Shown: positions 34,440-43,777 of the stretch, in pieces | Numbering within the stretch: the first letter of the stretch is position 1 | How the letters are laid out: each line of letters starts with the position of its first letter | Translations under genes and position numbers: made by a program | From: Enterovibrio qingdaonensis | GTDB lineage: Bacteria > Pseudomonadota > Gammaproteobacteria > Enterobacterales > Vibrionaceae | DNA length: 64,000 bases | Reading direction: 5' to 3' | Assembly (NCBI RefSeq): GCF_028683135.1 | Contig: NZ_JAJUBB010000001.1 | Location: 124,001-188,000, forward strand | The notes under the pieces: model-generated | What the model was told of the DNA's origin: nothing | Database searches by the model: none | What the model saw: the letters and a program-made list of their open reading frames with translations, nothing else

Positions 34440-35279
34440 TTAATCTGTTAGCACACCATTTTGATAATCAGCGATCGCTTGATTAATCTCGTCCATGCTG
34501 TTCATGACAAATGGACCATAGTGTACGACTGGCTCGTCGATGGGCTGGCCCGCCAATATCAACACACCTGCGTTTTCAACCGACTCCAATGTGACACTGT
34601 CACTATCACCAAGACAAACCCAATGCCCCGCTTTCACTGTATCGCCGCCAATCTTTACCTCACCTTTATATACATAAAGGTTGGTTTGATAATGTGCGGG
34701 AATGGTCAACGTTCTCGACTCACCACCAGCCGCACGCCAATCGGCGACAATGGTTTCAACACCGGTGTCCTGCAACGGCCCTTCTCGCAACGCATCATTC
34801 TCTTTTAATGTACCAGAGATAACCCGTAACAGGTTTTGCTCTGAACCGTACTCATTAATTTCTGGTGACTGAAAATCATGGTACTTGGCCGGAAGGCGTT
34901 TTTTCTCAGCAGGAAGGTTTATCCAAATCTGAAATCCATGTAAGCCACCTTCGGTCACTATTGGCATTTCACTATGAATCACCCCTTTTCCAGCGGACAT
35001 CCATTGCGCGCCGCCGCTTTTGAGTTGACCGACGTTGCCCATATGGTCACGGTGTTCAAAGTGCCCTTTCAGCATATACGTCAATGTTTCTATGCCACGA
35101 TGAGGATGAGGAGGAAACCCGCCAACATAATCATCTGGATTTTCACTTTTCAGCTCGTCAATCATCAAAAACGGACTAAACGTTGAATCATTAAAGCCAT
35201 GTACTCTTTGGATATTCACGCCATCACCGTCTTTAGACGCGTGAGACCGAATAACACGAACTATTTGCTTAGCTGTCAT
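34440..35279 (-). CDS. Pirin family protein
   Basis: This 279-residue bicupin resembles YhhW-type pirins, some of which open quercetin rings. The N-terminal cupin shows FPPHPHRGIETLTYMLKG with HRDHMGNVGQLKSGGAQWM and GVIHSEMP, giving the His/Glu metal site; the C-terminal half is the pirin_C domain. The start chosen has a perfect AAGGAGGT site; a further 23 codons upstream would have none. Function in this organism is unknown. It is monocistronic. Confidence 0.92.
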   Translation of the reverse strand: MTAKQIVRVIRSHASKDGDGVNIQRVHGFNDSTFSPFLMIDELKSENPDDYVGGFPPHPHRGIETLTYMLKGHFEHRDHMGNVGQLKSGGAQWMSAGKGVIHSEMPIVTEGGLHGFQIWINLPAEKKRLPAKYHDFQSPEINEYGSEQNLLRVISGTLKENDALREGPLQDTGVETIVADWRAAGGESRTLTIPAHYQTNLYVYKGEVKIGGDTVKAGHWVCLGDSDSVTLESVENAGVLILAGQPIDEPVVHYGPFVMNSMDEINQAIADYQNGVLTD

Positions 35280-35485
35280 TGTGACCTCCTTTGTTACTGA
35301 CAGTCTATTGCCATAGCGATAGCGTGAACATGAGCTGCTCCCTATCAACTTATTCAGTTTTTTCGAACAAGAGGCGCGTGATGACTAAATTTAGAAAATA
35401 GTTTTTCGCCACGTAAATTATTTTCTTTCCCAACACCTGTATCTCTGATATTTATCCAACAGACGTAATTCAAGGATGAATTTCA

Positions 35486-36181
35486 ATGATAGAGTGGCAA
35501 AGTAATCGCTTTTGGTATCACTTAGACACTTACCGTAAATTCGGTATCGATTTAGGCCTACGCATGTCTGTCATCCGGCTAGACAACGGCTCCTTACTCA
35601 TTCACAACCCTTGCCAGCTTACTGAGTCAATCAAGCAGTATATCGACGGGTTAGGCGAAGTAAGCTGTATCACGACTGCCAACCAAGACCTGCATGATGA
35701 TCTCTCCGATTGGTGGTTGGCCTTCCCAGATGCCTATTTCTATTCAGCACCAGGCTTAGCAGCCAAACGCACTGATATAGGCTTTGATGGCGTACTTAAT
35801 TCCACCACCTCTCCCCGCTGGAAAGGTCAGTTATATCAGACCATCATCCGCGGGAACGAAGACTGTGAGGAAGTGGTTTTTTGTGACCCTATTAGCAAGA
35901 CGCTCATTTTGGGGGAAAGTGTGATCGCCCTAAATGAAGGATCAGTCACTCGCCGTATGGTAGGGAAACTGAGTGGATGCGAAAACCAAGTTATCGTTCC
36001 ATTACCTCAAAGACTGAGGGTGAAAAACAAACAACTCTTACGCCAATCACTTCAAGAGATTCTTACCTGGCCGTTTGACCATATTCTTCCTATTCATGGC
36101 GATCCAATCTTGTTTGATGGAAAGAGAAAATTGGCACACGCCTACGCATGGGCACTAAAACACGAATCAATTTTCAGTTAA
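35486..36181 (+). CDS. DUF4336 protein (degenerate metallo-beta-lactamase fold)
   Basis: This 231-residue cytosolic protein shows the DUF4336 pattern: RMSVIRLDNGSLLIHNPCQL near the start, a middle FPDAYFYSAPGLAAKR segment and a C-terminal HILPIHGDPI segment. The fold resembles metallo-beta-lactamases, but the classical HxHxDH metal motif is absent. Function is unknown. It starts at ATG with AAGGATGA upstream and is monocistronic, ahead of the DUF368 gene on the same strand. Confidence 0.75.
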   Translation: MIEWQSNRFWYHLDTYRKFGIDLGLRMSVIRLDNGSLLIHNPCQLTESIKQYIDGLGEVSCITTANQDLHDDLSDWWLAFPDAYFYSAPGLAAKRTDIGFDGVLNSTTSPRWKGQLYQTIIRGNEDCEEVVFCDPISKTLILGESVIALNEGSVTRRMVGKLSGCENQVIVPLPQRLRVKNKQLLRQSLQEILTWPFDHILPIHGDPILFDGKRKLAHAYAWALKHESIFS

Positions 36182-36279
36182 TTTACGCGTTAATTGTAAC
36201 CCCTTGCATATAAGAGGTTTCCGTCTGGACGCAAGCCGTTATAATTGACCCAATTTTTTTCCAGAATCAGAAACTGTAA

Positions 36280-37203
36280 ATGAAGCAAAACATTTTGACC
36301 TTTTTCAAAGGAATGGCGATGGGTGCCGCCGATGTAGTACCAGGCGTATCCGGCGGTACTATAGCATTCATCACCGGCATCTACGACACGCTATTAGAAA
36401 GCATTCGCCGCGTTAATCCCTCTCTATTCTCTTTGTGGCGCAAAGAAGGATTCGCCGCTGTATGGAAACACGTCAACGGTACCTTTCTTGCTTCATTGCT
36501 AACAGGCATCCTGACTGCAATCCTGACGTTAGCGAAAGCCGTTACCTATGCGCTGGCTGAACACCCAGTGCTGATTTGGTCATTCTTCTTCGGCCTTATC
36601 GTGGCATCGGCAATTCATATGATCAAACAAGTCGAGCGTTGGAATGCCGCCACACTGTCCCTTGCTGTTGCAGGTGCCATTTTTGCTTACGGCATAACCG
36701 TTGCAAACCCTGTATCACTTGAATTCAACTACCTCACGGTGTTTATTTCTGGTTCTATTGCCATCTGTGCCATGATCCTGCCGGGCATTTCAGGTAGCTT
36801 TATTCTGCTATTGCTTGGTATGTACGGTCCTGTATTAAGTGCCGTGAAATCCTTCGACATTCCAATCCTCGGTCTTTTTGCGATTGGCTGTCTGGCGGGC
36901 ATCTTATCGTTCTCACACGTGCTTTCTTGGTTACTTCGCAAGTATCGTGATCTTACCATCGCGTTTCTTACTGGCCTGCTTATTGGCGCATTAGGAAAAG
37001 TGTGGCCATGGAAAGAAGTGTTGAGCTACCGTATTAACTCAGCAGGCGAACAAGTACCGCTAATTGAGAAGGTACTGATGCCAGGTGCGTTCGAATCCGT
37101 AACGGGTCAGCCTTCGTTGCTTGTTCCGTCTATCGTCGCGATGGTGGTCGGTTTTGCGTTGGTGGTTGGTCTAGAGAAGTTCTCTGAAAAAATGGCCGAT
37201 TAA
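36280..37203 (+). CDS. popT: DUF368 polyprenyl-phosphate transporter (PopT-like)
   Basis: This 307-residue inner-membrane protein has about eight helices and the DUF368 signature GMAMGAADVVPGVSGGTIAFITGIY, echoed later by ICAMILPGISGSFILLLLGMYG, an inverted-repeat pair of re-entrant loops. DUF368 proteins, including the V. cholerae one, have been shown to recycle undecaprenyl phosphate across the membrane for cell-wall synthesis. A TATAAT -10 box lies about 35 bases upstream of ATG, and a strong terminator follows. Confidence 0.88.
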   Translation: MKQNILTFFKGMAMGAADVVPGVSGGTIAFITGIYDTLLESIRRVNPSLFSLWRKEGFAAVWKHVNGTFLASLLTGILTAILTLAKAVTYALAEHPVLIWSFFFGLIVASAIHMIKQVERWNAATLSLAVAGAIFAYGITVANPVSLEFNYLTVFISGSIAICAMILPGISGSFILLLLGMYGPVLSAVKSFDIPILGLFAIGCLAGILSFSHVLSWLLRKYRDLTIAFLTGLLIGALGKVWPWKEVLSYRINSAGEQVPLIEKVLMPGAFESVTGQPSLLVPSIVAMVVGFALVVGLEKFSEKMAD

Positions 37204-37234
37204 TCATTCTTCGCAATGACATGCATTATTGACT

Positions 37235-37260
37235 AAAGCTGCTCTCGAGCAGCTTTTTTA
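37235..37260 (+). terminator. Terminator of popT
   Basis: AAAGCTGCT and AGCAGCTTT pair around CTCG and are followed by a TTTTTT run. It lies about 30 bases after the DUF368 stop codon. Confidence 0.92.
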
Positions 37261-37348
37261 TTCCTTTCATTTCAAGACATTTCTCACACAGCCGCGTAAC
37301 ATAAAGTGATAGTATTTTTGACGCAATTATCACTAATATCGCTCAGGC

Positions 37349-37804
37349 ATGATTACTACGAATTCTAAACATCGAGTGGTGACGCTCTCAGCCATCACGC
37401 TTTTCGCTACGATTGGATACTTATTCGCTGACAATTTTTTGTTTGCACGTGAAGTAACCTCAACGGCGATCGCCCCCACGTGCACGCTTGGTCAAAAAGC
37501 ATGTGAATTTAACGATGCCAATGCACGACTTGCGAATGATTCGGTCGCGCCCTTAGTACCATCTAATCTTACCGTTACATTGAATGACGACATCCCTACG
37601 CCACCTTACTTGGTTTTGGAATTGGAAGGTGTCGAAATGAATATGGGAATTTACAAACTTAAGTTGGCAGACATCGGCAATCAAACGTTTGAAGGCGATG
37701 TTTTATTGCCACTGTGTATGCACGAAGAAATGACGTGGAGAGGTCAGATTTCCAGCCCTGACAATCAAACCGTACTACCCGTTGATATAAGAATGGTGCG
37801 ATGA
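37349..37804 (+). CDS. Membrane-anchored protein linked to SCO/PCuAC genes
   Basis: This 151-residue protein has one N-terminal membrane helix (about residues 10-28) and a periplasmic beta domain. Two cysteines (CTLGQKAC, residues 44-51) and a Met-containing segment (GVEMNMGIYKL) could bind copper. The domain resembles FixH-like or copper-binding Ig-like modules in length, but I cannot place it firmly. It overlaps the SCO gene by 4 bases, implying coupled translation, and the third gene encodes PCuAC. The context suggests a copper-delivery role for terminal oxidase assembly, an inference from neighbours. Confidence 0.7.
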   Translation: MITTNSKHRVVTLSAITLFATIGYLFADNFLFAREVTSTAIAPTCTLGQKACEFNDANARLANDSVAPLVPSNLTVTLNDDIPTPPYLVLELEGVEMNMGIYKLKLADIGNQTFEGDVLLPLCMHEEMTWRGQISSPDNQTVLPVDIRMVR

Positions 37805-38388
37805 AAACAAAAATACTTATTTTGTCTGTCGCTCTGGTCGCTGGTCTAGGTGCGCGCTACGCAGTTGACCACTTTCAAGATGCAGACGTAACAACGACGA
37901 ATACAATCACTCTTCAAACAGGGTCTGAACCACTGAACCTTTTTGACACTGCAGACCAAAGAGTCAGAGTCGTCTATTTTGGCTATACCCACTGTCCTGA
38001 TGTTTGCCCTACCTCTTTAGCCATGCTCGCCGCGTCACTGCAGTCGCTCCCCGAGGAAACACTCCGCGCAGTGCGTCCCATTTTCATCACGCTCGATCCT
38101 GAACGGGATACACCAGACGCTGCAAAAGAATATGCAGGGTATTTTCACCCCATGATCGAAGGCAGCAGTGGCCCAGAGGCATCCATAGGCACATTAGCTA
38201 AGAAATATGGCGTGCTTTATCAAATCACTGAATTGGAAAACTCCGCGATGGAGTACGCAGTTGACCACAGTTCATACTTCTACTTTCTTAGCCCTGATGG
38301 CAGCCTGCTTGAAAAAGTGCCACATACGCTTAACCCGAATATGATTTCCGACGCGATTCTTCGCCTAACGGACACAGCAACACCTTAG
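37801..38388 (+). CDS. SCO1/SenC family copper chaperone
   Basis: This 195-residue protein is anchored by an N-terminal helix with a periplasmic thioredoxin-fold domain. The copper ligands are the two cysteines in CPDVC (Cys65 and Cys69) and His156 (AVDHSSYFYF). The surrounding FGYTHCPDVCPTSLAML and FITLDPERDTPDAAKEY are standard. SCO proteins load or reduce the CuA site of cytochrome c oxidase. It overlaps the upstream gene by 4 bases and is 36 bases ahead of the PCuAC gene. Confidence 0.93.
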   Translation: MKTKILILSVALVAGLGARYAVDHFQDADVTTTNTITLQTGSEPLNLFDTADQRVRVVYFGYTHCPDVCPTSLAMLAASLQSLPEETLRAVRPIFITLDPERDTPDAAKEYAGYFHPMIEGSSGPEASIGTLAKKYGVLYQITELENSAMEYAVDHSSYFYFLSPDGSLLEKVPHTLNPNMISDAILRLTDTATP

Positions 38389-38424
38389 AAACACACATAA
38401 GTACAATAACAAGGAGAGTAAACC

Positions 38425-38889
38425 GTGATGTTTAAAGCCGCTTCTGTCGGATTGTTACTGGGACTGATGTCTGCCAGTGCCGTTGCAGAAATCAATGTCC
38501 ATACCCCTTATGCGAGAGCGACACCGCCTCATGCGCCAAACAGTGCCGCATTTATGGAAATTGTTAATAACGGCGATAAAGATGTGTTTTTGCTCAGTGC
38601 TTCAACCGCTGCAGCCAACACCGTTGAACTTCATAACCATGAAATGATCGACGGCATGATGAAAATGCGGCAGGTTAAAAACATTAAAATTCCCGCAGGT
38701 GGTATGGCGAACCTAGAGCCTGGTGGCTTACACATCATGCTGTTTGATCTCCCATCTCCACTCAAGGAAGGAAAAACAATTCCGCTTAAGCTAACCTTTT
38801 CTGACCAAACGAGCGTCGCATTAGACGTTCCGGTTAAAAGAGTCATGGCTCACTCGAAAATGAAACACGGGCATGAATCAGGCCATTAA
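38425..38889 (+). CDS. Periplasmic copper chaperone PCuAC (DUF461)
   Basis: This 154-residue protein has a signal peptide (cleavage after AVA) and the exact PCuAC copper motif H-x10-M-x21-H-x-M, running from the His in ELHNHEM to LHIM. The C-terminus adds a His/Met-rich tail (HSKMKHGHESGH) that may hold extra copper. It binds Cu(I) in the periplasm and, with SCO, matures the CuA site of cytochrome oxidase. It has a good AAGGAG site. Confidence 0.93.
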   Translation: MMFKAASVGLLLGLMSASAVAEINVHTPYARATPPHAPNSAAFMEIVNNGDKDVFLLSASTAAANTVELHNHEMIDGMMKMRQVKNIKIPAGGMANLEPGGLHIMLFDLPSPLKEGKTIPLKLTFSDQTSVALDVPVKRVMAHSKMKHGHESGH

Positions 38890-39081
38890 CCTGAAAAGGT
38901 CTAACCAATTATGCTGATTGCAGGCTTAGATTTTTAAGCTGTATCAACATTGAGGCGGATAAGTATGACTCACGGCGGCAGAATAGCTAATCGCAGTCTA
39001 TGGTTAAACTGCAGCCAGTTGTTTAACAGGTAAAAAGCAGTGCAGTAAGGCAACCCAACAAAAATGAAGAGGTTTTTGACT

Positions 39082-39327
39082 ATGAAAATTCGTCTGGTAA
39101 CGTTAGCAGCGATTGCTTCAACCGCAATTTTAGCTGGTTGTTCTAACAACTCAGCGCTAGAGCAAAGCGTCGCAGATCTGTCGTCTAAAGTAGACTCTCT
39201 ATCTAACCAAGTTTCTGCTCTACAAGGCGATGTTGCTGACGTAGCTGCGGCGTCTGCTCTGTCTTATGACGAAGCAGCTCGCGCTAATGAGCGTATCGAC
39301 AACATGGCGCAGTCTTACACCAAGTAA
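39082..39327 (+). CDS. lpp: Braun-type murein lipoprotein Lpp
   Basis: This 81-residue lipoprotein has a signal ending LAGC (lipidated Cys20), followed by a 62-residue mature coiled coil with heptad repeats (VADLSSKVDSLSNQVSALQG) and a C-terminal lysine (SYTK) as in E. coli Lpp. It would form a trimer anchored in the outer membrane and be linked through that lysine to peptidoglycan. The ATG used has GAGG upstream and gives the standard signal; an in-frame ATG six codons earlier is less likely. The facing L,D-transpeptidase gene probably encodes the linking enzyme. Confidence 0.92.
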   Translation: MKIRLVTLAAIASTAILAGCSNNSALEQSVADLSSKVDSLSNQVSALQGDVADVAAASALSYDEAARANERIDNMAQSYTK

Positions 39328-39346
39328 AACGGCGCTAATGACAACA

Positions 39347-40291
39347 CTATAATTCTGCGGCTCCTTCGGGAGCCGCAGCGTTTCCCATCTCAATAGGAAT
39401 ACCCGACTGAACCGCCAACGCAGCACGATAGCGCGTTTCGTTCATCGCATTGGTTCTCAACCAAGTCGAAATACGTGCGTCCGGCTGGGTAAGAATACGC
39501 TTTCCAGCATCTGATTCGTCATTTGACAGCGGGCGATGCACTTCAACAAAGACTGCGCCATCGGGTTCGTAACTGGTTTTAACTGGTTCGTTGATTACCC
39601 TTACTTTTTCCCCGACATGCACTTTATCAAACAGCCACAAAATGTCTTTTGGTCGCATACGAATGCAGCCTGAACTTACCCTGAGCCCAATGCCAAAACT
39701 CTTATTGGTGCCATGGATCAGATACGATCCTGTGCCATACGCCAATCTGAGCGCACGATTCCCTAACGGATTCTCTGGCCCGGCAGGAACAACATCTGGC
39801 AATACAATGCCTTTTTCTTCGAGATATTCTTTCTTAATACTTTCCGGCGGCGTCCACGTTGGATTTTCTCGTTTCTGGCTAATTTTGGTTTTCATGATGG
39901 GCGTATTTCTGCCTATTCGCCCTATTCCGATAGGAAAAACATGGACCTTATGCGCCTTCTTGTCGAAGTAATAGAGTCTGAGCTCTGCAAGGTTAATCAC
40001 GATGCCTTCGTAGTCGACTTCAGGCAAGATCAACTGTTGAGGCACGGTAACAAACGTACCGGGATCGGGCAGGTAAGGATCAACACCAGGGTTGGCGGAC
40101 AGTAAGGCAAGAAAACCAACATCGTAACGTTTTGCGATGCTTTCAAGGTGTTCGCCATCTTTCACAATATGGATAGTATTTTCACCTAAGAGGCGCGTAT
40201 CTGGCTTGGGCCAAGCATACTCATTCGCCATACTGCTTAACGGCGACAAACAAAGTAGAAGTGTTAGGAAGGCTATCCGTTTCGATTTCAT
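39347..40291 (-). CDS. L,D-transpeptidase (ErfK/YbiS family)
   Basis: This 314-residue periplasmic enzyme has a signal peptide (cleavage after SMA), a LysM-like segment (IHIVKDGEHLESIAKRYDV), and a YkuD catalytic domain with His193 (LIHGTN) and Cys209 in SSGCIRM. E. coli ErfK/YbiS/YcfS attach Braun lipoprotein to meso-diaminopimelate of peptidoglycan. Here it is convergent with lpp, 19 bases apart, so enzyme and substrate genes are neighbours. I start at the ATG; the upstream TTG would extend the signal by eight residues. Confidence 0.92.
   Translation of the reverse strand: MKSKRIAFLTLLLCLSPLSSMANEYAWPKPDTRLLGENTIHIVKDGEHLESIAKRYDVGFLALLSANPGVDPYLPDPGTFVTVPQQLILPEVDYEGIVINLAELRLYYFDKKAHKVHVFPIGIGRIGRNTPIMKTKISQKRENPTWTPPESIKKEYLEEKGIVLPDVVPAGPENPLGNRALRLAYGTGSYLIHGTNKSFGIGLRVSSGCIRMRPKDILWLFDKVHVGEKVRVINEPVKTSYEPDGAVFVEVHRPLSNDESDAGKRILTQPDARISTWLRTNAMNETRYRAALAVQSGIPIEMGNAAAPEGAAEL
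39355..39383 (+). terminator. Strong UUCG hairpin ending lpp, inside the transpeptidase gene
   Basis: CTGCGGCTCC and GGAGCCGCAG form a perfect 10-bp stem closed by the extra-stable TTCG tetraloop, followed by CGTTT. On the plus strand it is the likely lpp terminator or 3' stabiliser. It overlaps the last coding codons of the convergent transpeptidase gene. Confidence 0.75.
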
Positions 40292-40506
40292 GCGCCACGG
40301 TCTCAACTGTTTCAAATATTACTTACGGGTCTGTCGGAAAAATCGAACGTTGCCCAACATAGACACCCAATTAACGTACAAGCTACTTATTCATGCAAGA
40401 AATTGAAGCTCGTCTGAAGATACCATGCATTCAGACCGGATCGACCCGCTTAATCCTTCAAGAATAGACTTATTTAATGTCAAATTCTCTGAGCTGATAC
40501 AAAACG

Positions 40507-40529
40507 TAAAGAGCACCTTTCGGTGCTCT
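40507..40529 (-). terminator. Terminator of the small outer-membrane protein gene
   Basis: AGAGCACC and GGTGCTCT form a stem with a 4-nt loop. On the minus strand it runs to TTTACG. It lies about 20 bases after the stop codon. Confidence 0.75.
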
Positions 40530-40547
40530 ATTTTCATGGTCCCTTTG

Positions 40548-40958
40548 TTAGAAGTGCATTCTTAATCCGATAAGACCTTCTAATTCAAACCCTGCGTCTT
40601 CTTTCCAATACCAGGTTGAGCCTGCCTCACCATATAGCTCTGCATTACCATGTCCCACAGGCACTGAAATACCAAGTCCCGCTTTGGGCCCCCATTCGTG
40701 AACGTCGTCATTGACCCATTGAATGCCAGTGTAGCCATATACACCTTGCAGTTCAGGCCTTGCCAACCACTCGCTCAAACTCCATAAACCATCAATCGCT
40801 ACGCCTAAGTTATCTAAACCCAATGACAGCCTGAGGTTGGCTTGTGTAACGGTAATTCCCGACATTGGGGTACCTAAAAATACACCTGCTGAGAAACTTT
40901 GAGAGTATGCGGAGGTTGCTGGCAGCATAAGTGCGAGAATGACAAGAATACGTTTCAT
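40548..40958 (-). CDS. Small secreted protein, probable outer-membrane barrel
   Basis: This 136-residue protein has a clear signal peptide (cleavage after AYS, residues 1-19). The mature part shows alternating strands with glycine and aromatic residues (GVYGYTGIQWV, KAGLGISVPVG, ELEGLIGLRMHF) and a final Phe, as in small eight-stranded barrels. I do not recognise the family. I use the ATG preceded by GGATG; longer starts would hide the signal peptide. It is monocistronic with its own terminator. Confidence 0.7.
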   Translation of the reverse strand: MKRILVILALMLPATSAYSQSFSAGVFLGTPMSGITVTQANLRLSLGLDNLGVAIDGLWSLSEWLARPELQGVYGYTGIQWVNDDVHEWGPKAGLGISVPVGHGNAELYGEAGSTWYWKEDAGFELEGLIGLRMHF

Positions 40959-41249
40959 GTAAACATCCATTTCAAATTCTAAAAACATATTTCCACGTAG
41001 TCGCCAAACGGCTTCACCAACCCTAACTGGTTGCTTTTTGGTCAATTTATAATCCAGACTACGCTGAACTGTCACTCTACTTGCCAAATTCAGTTAAGAC
41101 TATCGAAAGTGTTCGATTTTTTTAATCCAAACCTAAACTAATGAAAGAAATGATGCGTTTAATAGGTCTATGTAACCAAGCAATTTGAGGATGCGTTTTC
41201 TGATTGCAGCGTGAAAACCGTAAAGGCTGACATATTAAGGACAGACACA

Positions 41250-42269
41250 ATGCTTATCCGCCGGAAAAAACAATCAGACTTAAAAGAGAACGAACTAACC
41301 CCTGAGTCCGTTTATCAAGAACGCAGAGACATTTTAAAAAAGCTGGGCATAGTCACTGCAACATTGCCAATTGCTTCTCAGGCGAATGCCAACCTCTTTG
41401 GTTTGTTTAATTCAGACGAAGAAAAAGAAGCCCCCTCGATTTTCACTCGACACCCTCTTCAATCCGGCTCTACACCTTTTGGTGAAGGTCTCGAATTAAC
41501 GCCAGAGAAAAAAGTCCTCACCTACAACAATTTTTATGAATTCGGGACAGGCAAAAACGACCCTGTTGAAAACAGCCAAGCCTTTAAGGTTGATCCTTGG
41601 AAGCTTGAGGTGACAGGCTTGGTTAATAATCCCATCACGCTAACGTATGACGATCTTCTAAAACGCTTCCCTCTTGAAGAACGGCTTTATCGCATGCGTT
41701 GTGTCGAAGCGTGGTCAATGAATATTCCTTGGGTTGGCTTCTCACTTGCATCACTTATCAAGCAAGCGGACCCGCTGGGTAGCGCAAAGTATGTTGCATT
41801 TGAGACCCTATATGACCCAAAACAGATGCCAGGACAACGCTCTCAATTTGTGGGTGGCGGTATCGATTATCCCTATGTTGAAGGCCTTCGACTCGATGAA
41901 GCCATGAATCCGTTAACGTTATTAAGCGTCGGTCTCTACGGACAAACACTTGCCCCTCAAAATGGTGCGCCCGTTAGATTAGTCGTTCCCTGGAAATATG
42001 GGTTTAAAGGCATTAAATCGGTCGTAAAAATCCATTTGCTGGAAGCGCAACCTGCGACAACATGGAACTTGTTGGCTCGTCATGAGTATGGGTTTTACGC
42101 CAATGTAAACCCTCAAGTAGACCATCCTCGTTGGAGTCAAGGGTCTGAGCGATTTATCGGCGAAGGGACAATATTCAGTTCTCGCAGGCAGCCCACCCTC
42201 ATGTTTAACGGTTATGCAGAGGAAGTGGCGAGTATGTATAGCGGCATGGATTTGAGAGCTAACTATTGA
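41250..42269 (+). CDS. msrP: Periplasmic methionine sulfoxide reductase catalytic subunit MsrP
   Basis: This 339-residue molybdopterin enzyme repairs oxidised methionine in periplasmic proteins. It has a twin-arginine signal (RRDILKKLG, Arg25-Arg26) and the molybdenum ligand Cys151 in [30 protein letters not shown] and [15 protein letters not shown] are sulfite-oxidase-fold landmarks. The start has AGGA 8 bases ahead. Its stop overlaps the msrQ start (TTGA), so the pair is translated together. Confidence 0.95.
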   Translation: MLIRRKKQSDLKENELTPESVYQERRDILKKLGIVTATLPIASQANANLFGLFNSDEEKEAPSIFTRHPLQSGSTPFGEGLELTPEKKVLTYNNFYEFGTGKNDPVENSQAFKVDPWKLEVTGLVNNPITLTYDDLLKRFPLEERLYRMRCVEAWSMNIPWVGFSLASLIKQADPLGSAKYVAFETLYDPKQMPGQRSQFVGGGIDYPYVEGLRLDEAMNPLTLLSVGLYGQTLAPQNGAPVRLVVPWKYGFKGIKSVVKIHLLEAQPATTWNLLARHEYGFYANVNPQVDHPRWSQGSERFIGEGTIFSSRRQPTLMFNGYAEEVASMYSGMDLRANY

Positions 42270-42886
42270 TTAGATTGACTATAAAACATGTTTTTTGGGT
42301 GAAAGCAGCCATTCATTTTGTTTCACTCATCTTTTTTGCTGACCTTGTCTGGAGAGTTCTAAGCGAAAGCTTTGGTGCAGACCCTGTCGAAGGCATCACG
42401 CACTACACAGGGATTGCTGCCTTAAATACCCTCATTTTGACATTAATCATTAGTCCATTGGCAAAGGTCACCAAGCAAGGGATGTTAGTCAGGTGCAGAC
42501 GCATGGTTGGGCTTTACGCTTTCTTCTGGGCAACGCTTCATATGCTAACGTATTTTTCGTTAGATCTTGGCTTCAACATTGCCCTGCTTGGTAGTGAAAT
42601 AGTTAAACGTCCTTACCTCACTGTTGGGGCGACGTGCTGGTTAATACTTTTTGCATTAACTGTCACGTCAACCTCACGTATTCAAAGGTCCATGGGTGCT
42701 AAATGGCAAAAATTGCATAACAGCGTTTATATTGCGCTTATTCTTGCTCCCATACACTTTTATTGGTCTTCAAAATCAGAACTTATTGAGCCAGCAATCT
42801 ACTTCGCACTTGCTATTTCATTGTTGCTGATTCGTTGGAAAACCTTGAAAAGAATCGTTTTTCGGCCCGTGATAAGACGAAGTTAG
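42266..42886 (+). CDS. msrQ: MsrQ, heme membrane subunit
   Basis: This 206-residue inner-membrane protein has six helices (YedZ/FRD-like) that bind b-type heme and pass quinol electrons to MsrP. Conserved His-bearing segments are seen at [15 protein letters not shown] and [19 protein letters not shown]. It starts at TTG overlapping the msrP stop by four bases, a translational coupling that explains the weak start codon. No ribosome-binding site of its own is obvious. Confidence 0.92.
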   Translation: MIRLTIKHVFWVKAAIHFVSLIFFADLVWRVLSESFGADPVEGITHYTGIAALNTLILTLIISPLAKVTKQGMLVRCRRMVGLYAFFWATLHMLTYFSLDLGFNIALLGSEIVKRPYLTVGATCWLILFALTVTSTSRIQRSMGAKWQKLHNSVYIALILAPIHFYWSSKSELIEPAIYFALAISLLLIRWKTLKRIVFRPVIRRS

Positions 42887-43000
42887 TATCACTTTTCCAC
42901 CACTTACCACAAATACCTAAAGTTGATATAGCAAATTCAAAATTTTTGCCATACTTTAAGTAACCTTATGTAGTAACGATTGTTTTTGGAGTGGACCTTT

Positions 43001-43630
43001 TTGTTGGACGAACTCATCTCGCAAAGTTTGAGAAACTTTCAATCAGACTGTTTGAGTTTCTGCGAGCATCATTATCCTACAATTCACAATCGCGGCATGA
43101 AAGACAGCCATATGGGCAAGGCTCTCTCACGCCGTATCGTTCATTCTTTTGACAACCTGAATATCCTAACCAACTTTAGTCAATTAGAAGAAGCGTCAAG
43201 CTACAAACAACCCATCTATTGCATAGAGTCTGACAACCACCAAGTGTTCGTCCTCGCTCACCGAATGATCAGTGCAAGCTCTGCTTGCCGTAAAGGACTA
43301 GTAAGAGACATCAAACACGTACTGGAAGAGGTCTCGATTGATAGGACAAAAGACGCACGTTTGATTATTGTTGCTGACCACTGGGTCGACCGCTCAAGTG
43401 CCAGTAAGTCTATTCCTAGTTGGTGGCTTGGCCATCAGCCTATTCATATCGACGAATACATATCGCAAGGCATCAGGTTGGTCTTAGCCGAACAAGACCT
43501 CGCCACAGATATCGAATCTGAATGTAGTCTCGAAAAAGGTCTGCACAGGTTATATAACCCACTTCATCGACAACGCGATGGTTTACCGCTTTACAAATAC
43601 CTTCTTTTGACTGCTACTTATCCAATCTAA
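43001..43630 (+). CDS. Hypothetical protein
   Basis: This protein of about 209 residues has no recognised domain. It opens LDELISQSLRNFQSD and is rich in His, Ser and charged residues. Midway QPIYCIESDNHQVFVLAHRM and later LIIVADHWVDRS suggest an alpha/beta cytosolic fold, and no signal or membrane segment is present. It starts at TTG with GGAG about 9 bases upstream. It is monocistronic between msrPQ and an AEC transporter. It may be a lineage-specific protein. Confidence 0.6.
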   Translation: MLDELISQSLRNFQSDCLSFCEHHYPTIHNRGMKDSHMGKALSRRIVHSFDNLNILTNFSQLEEASSYKQPIYCIESDNHQVFVLAHRMISASSACRKGLVRDIKHVLEEVSIDRTKDARLIIVADHWVDRSSASKSIPSWWLGHQPIHIDEYISQGIRLVLAEQDLATDIESECSLEKGLHRLYNPLHRQRDGLPLYKYLLLTATYPI

Positions 43631-43777
43631 CGTCAGCGTTTTAGGTATCTCGCGGAATCTGTCACTTACCTGAGAACTTGCACGCCCTCTTTAGGCTTGA
43701 TGAAAGCAGAAAGTTAACGTAGCGTGGTGTTGGATAGGTAATTCATCACACACATTATTTACACTTTTGAGGCAAGG

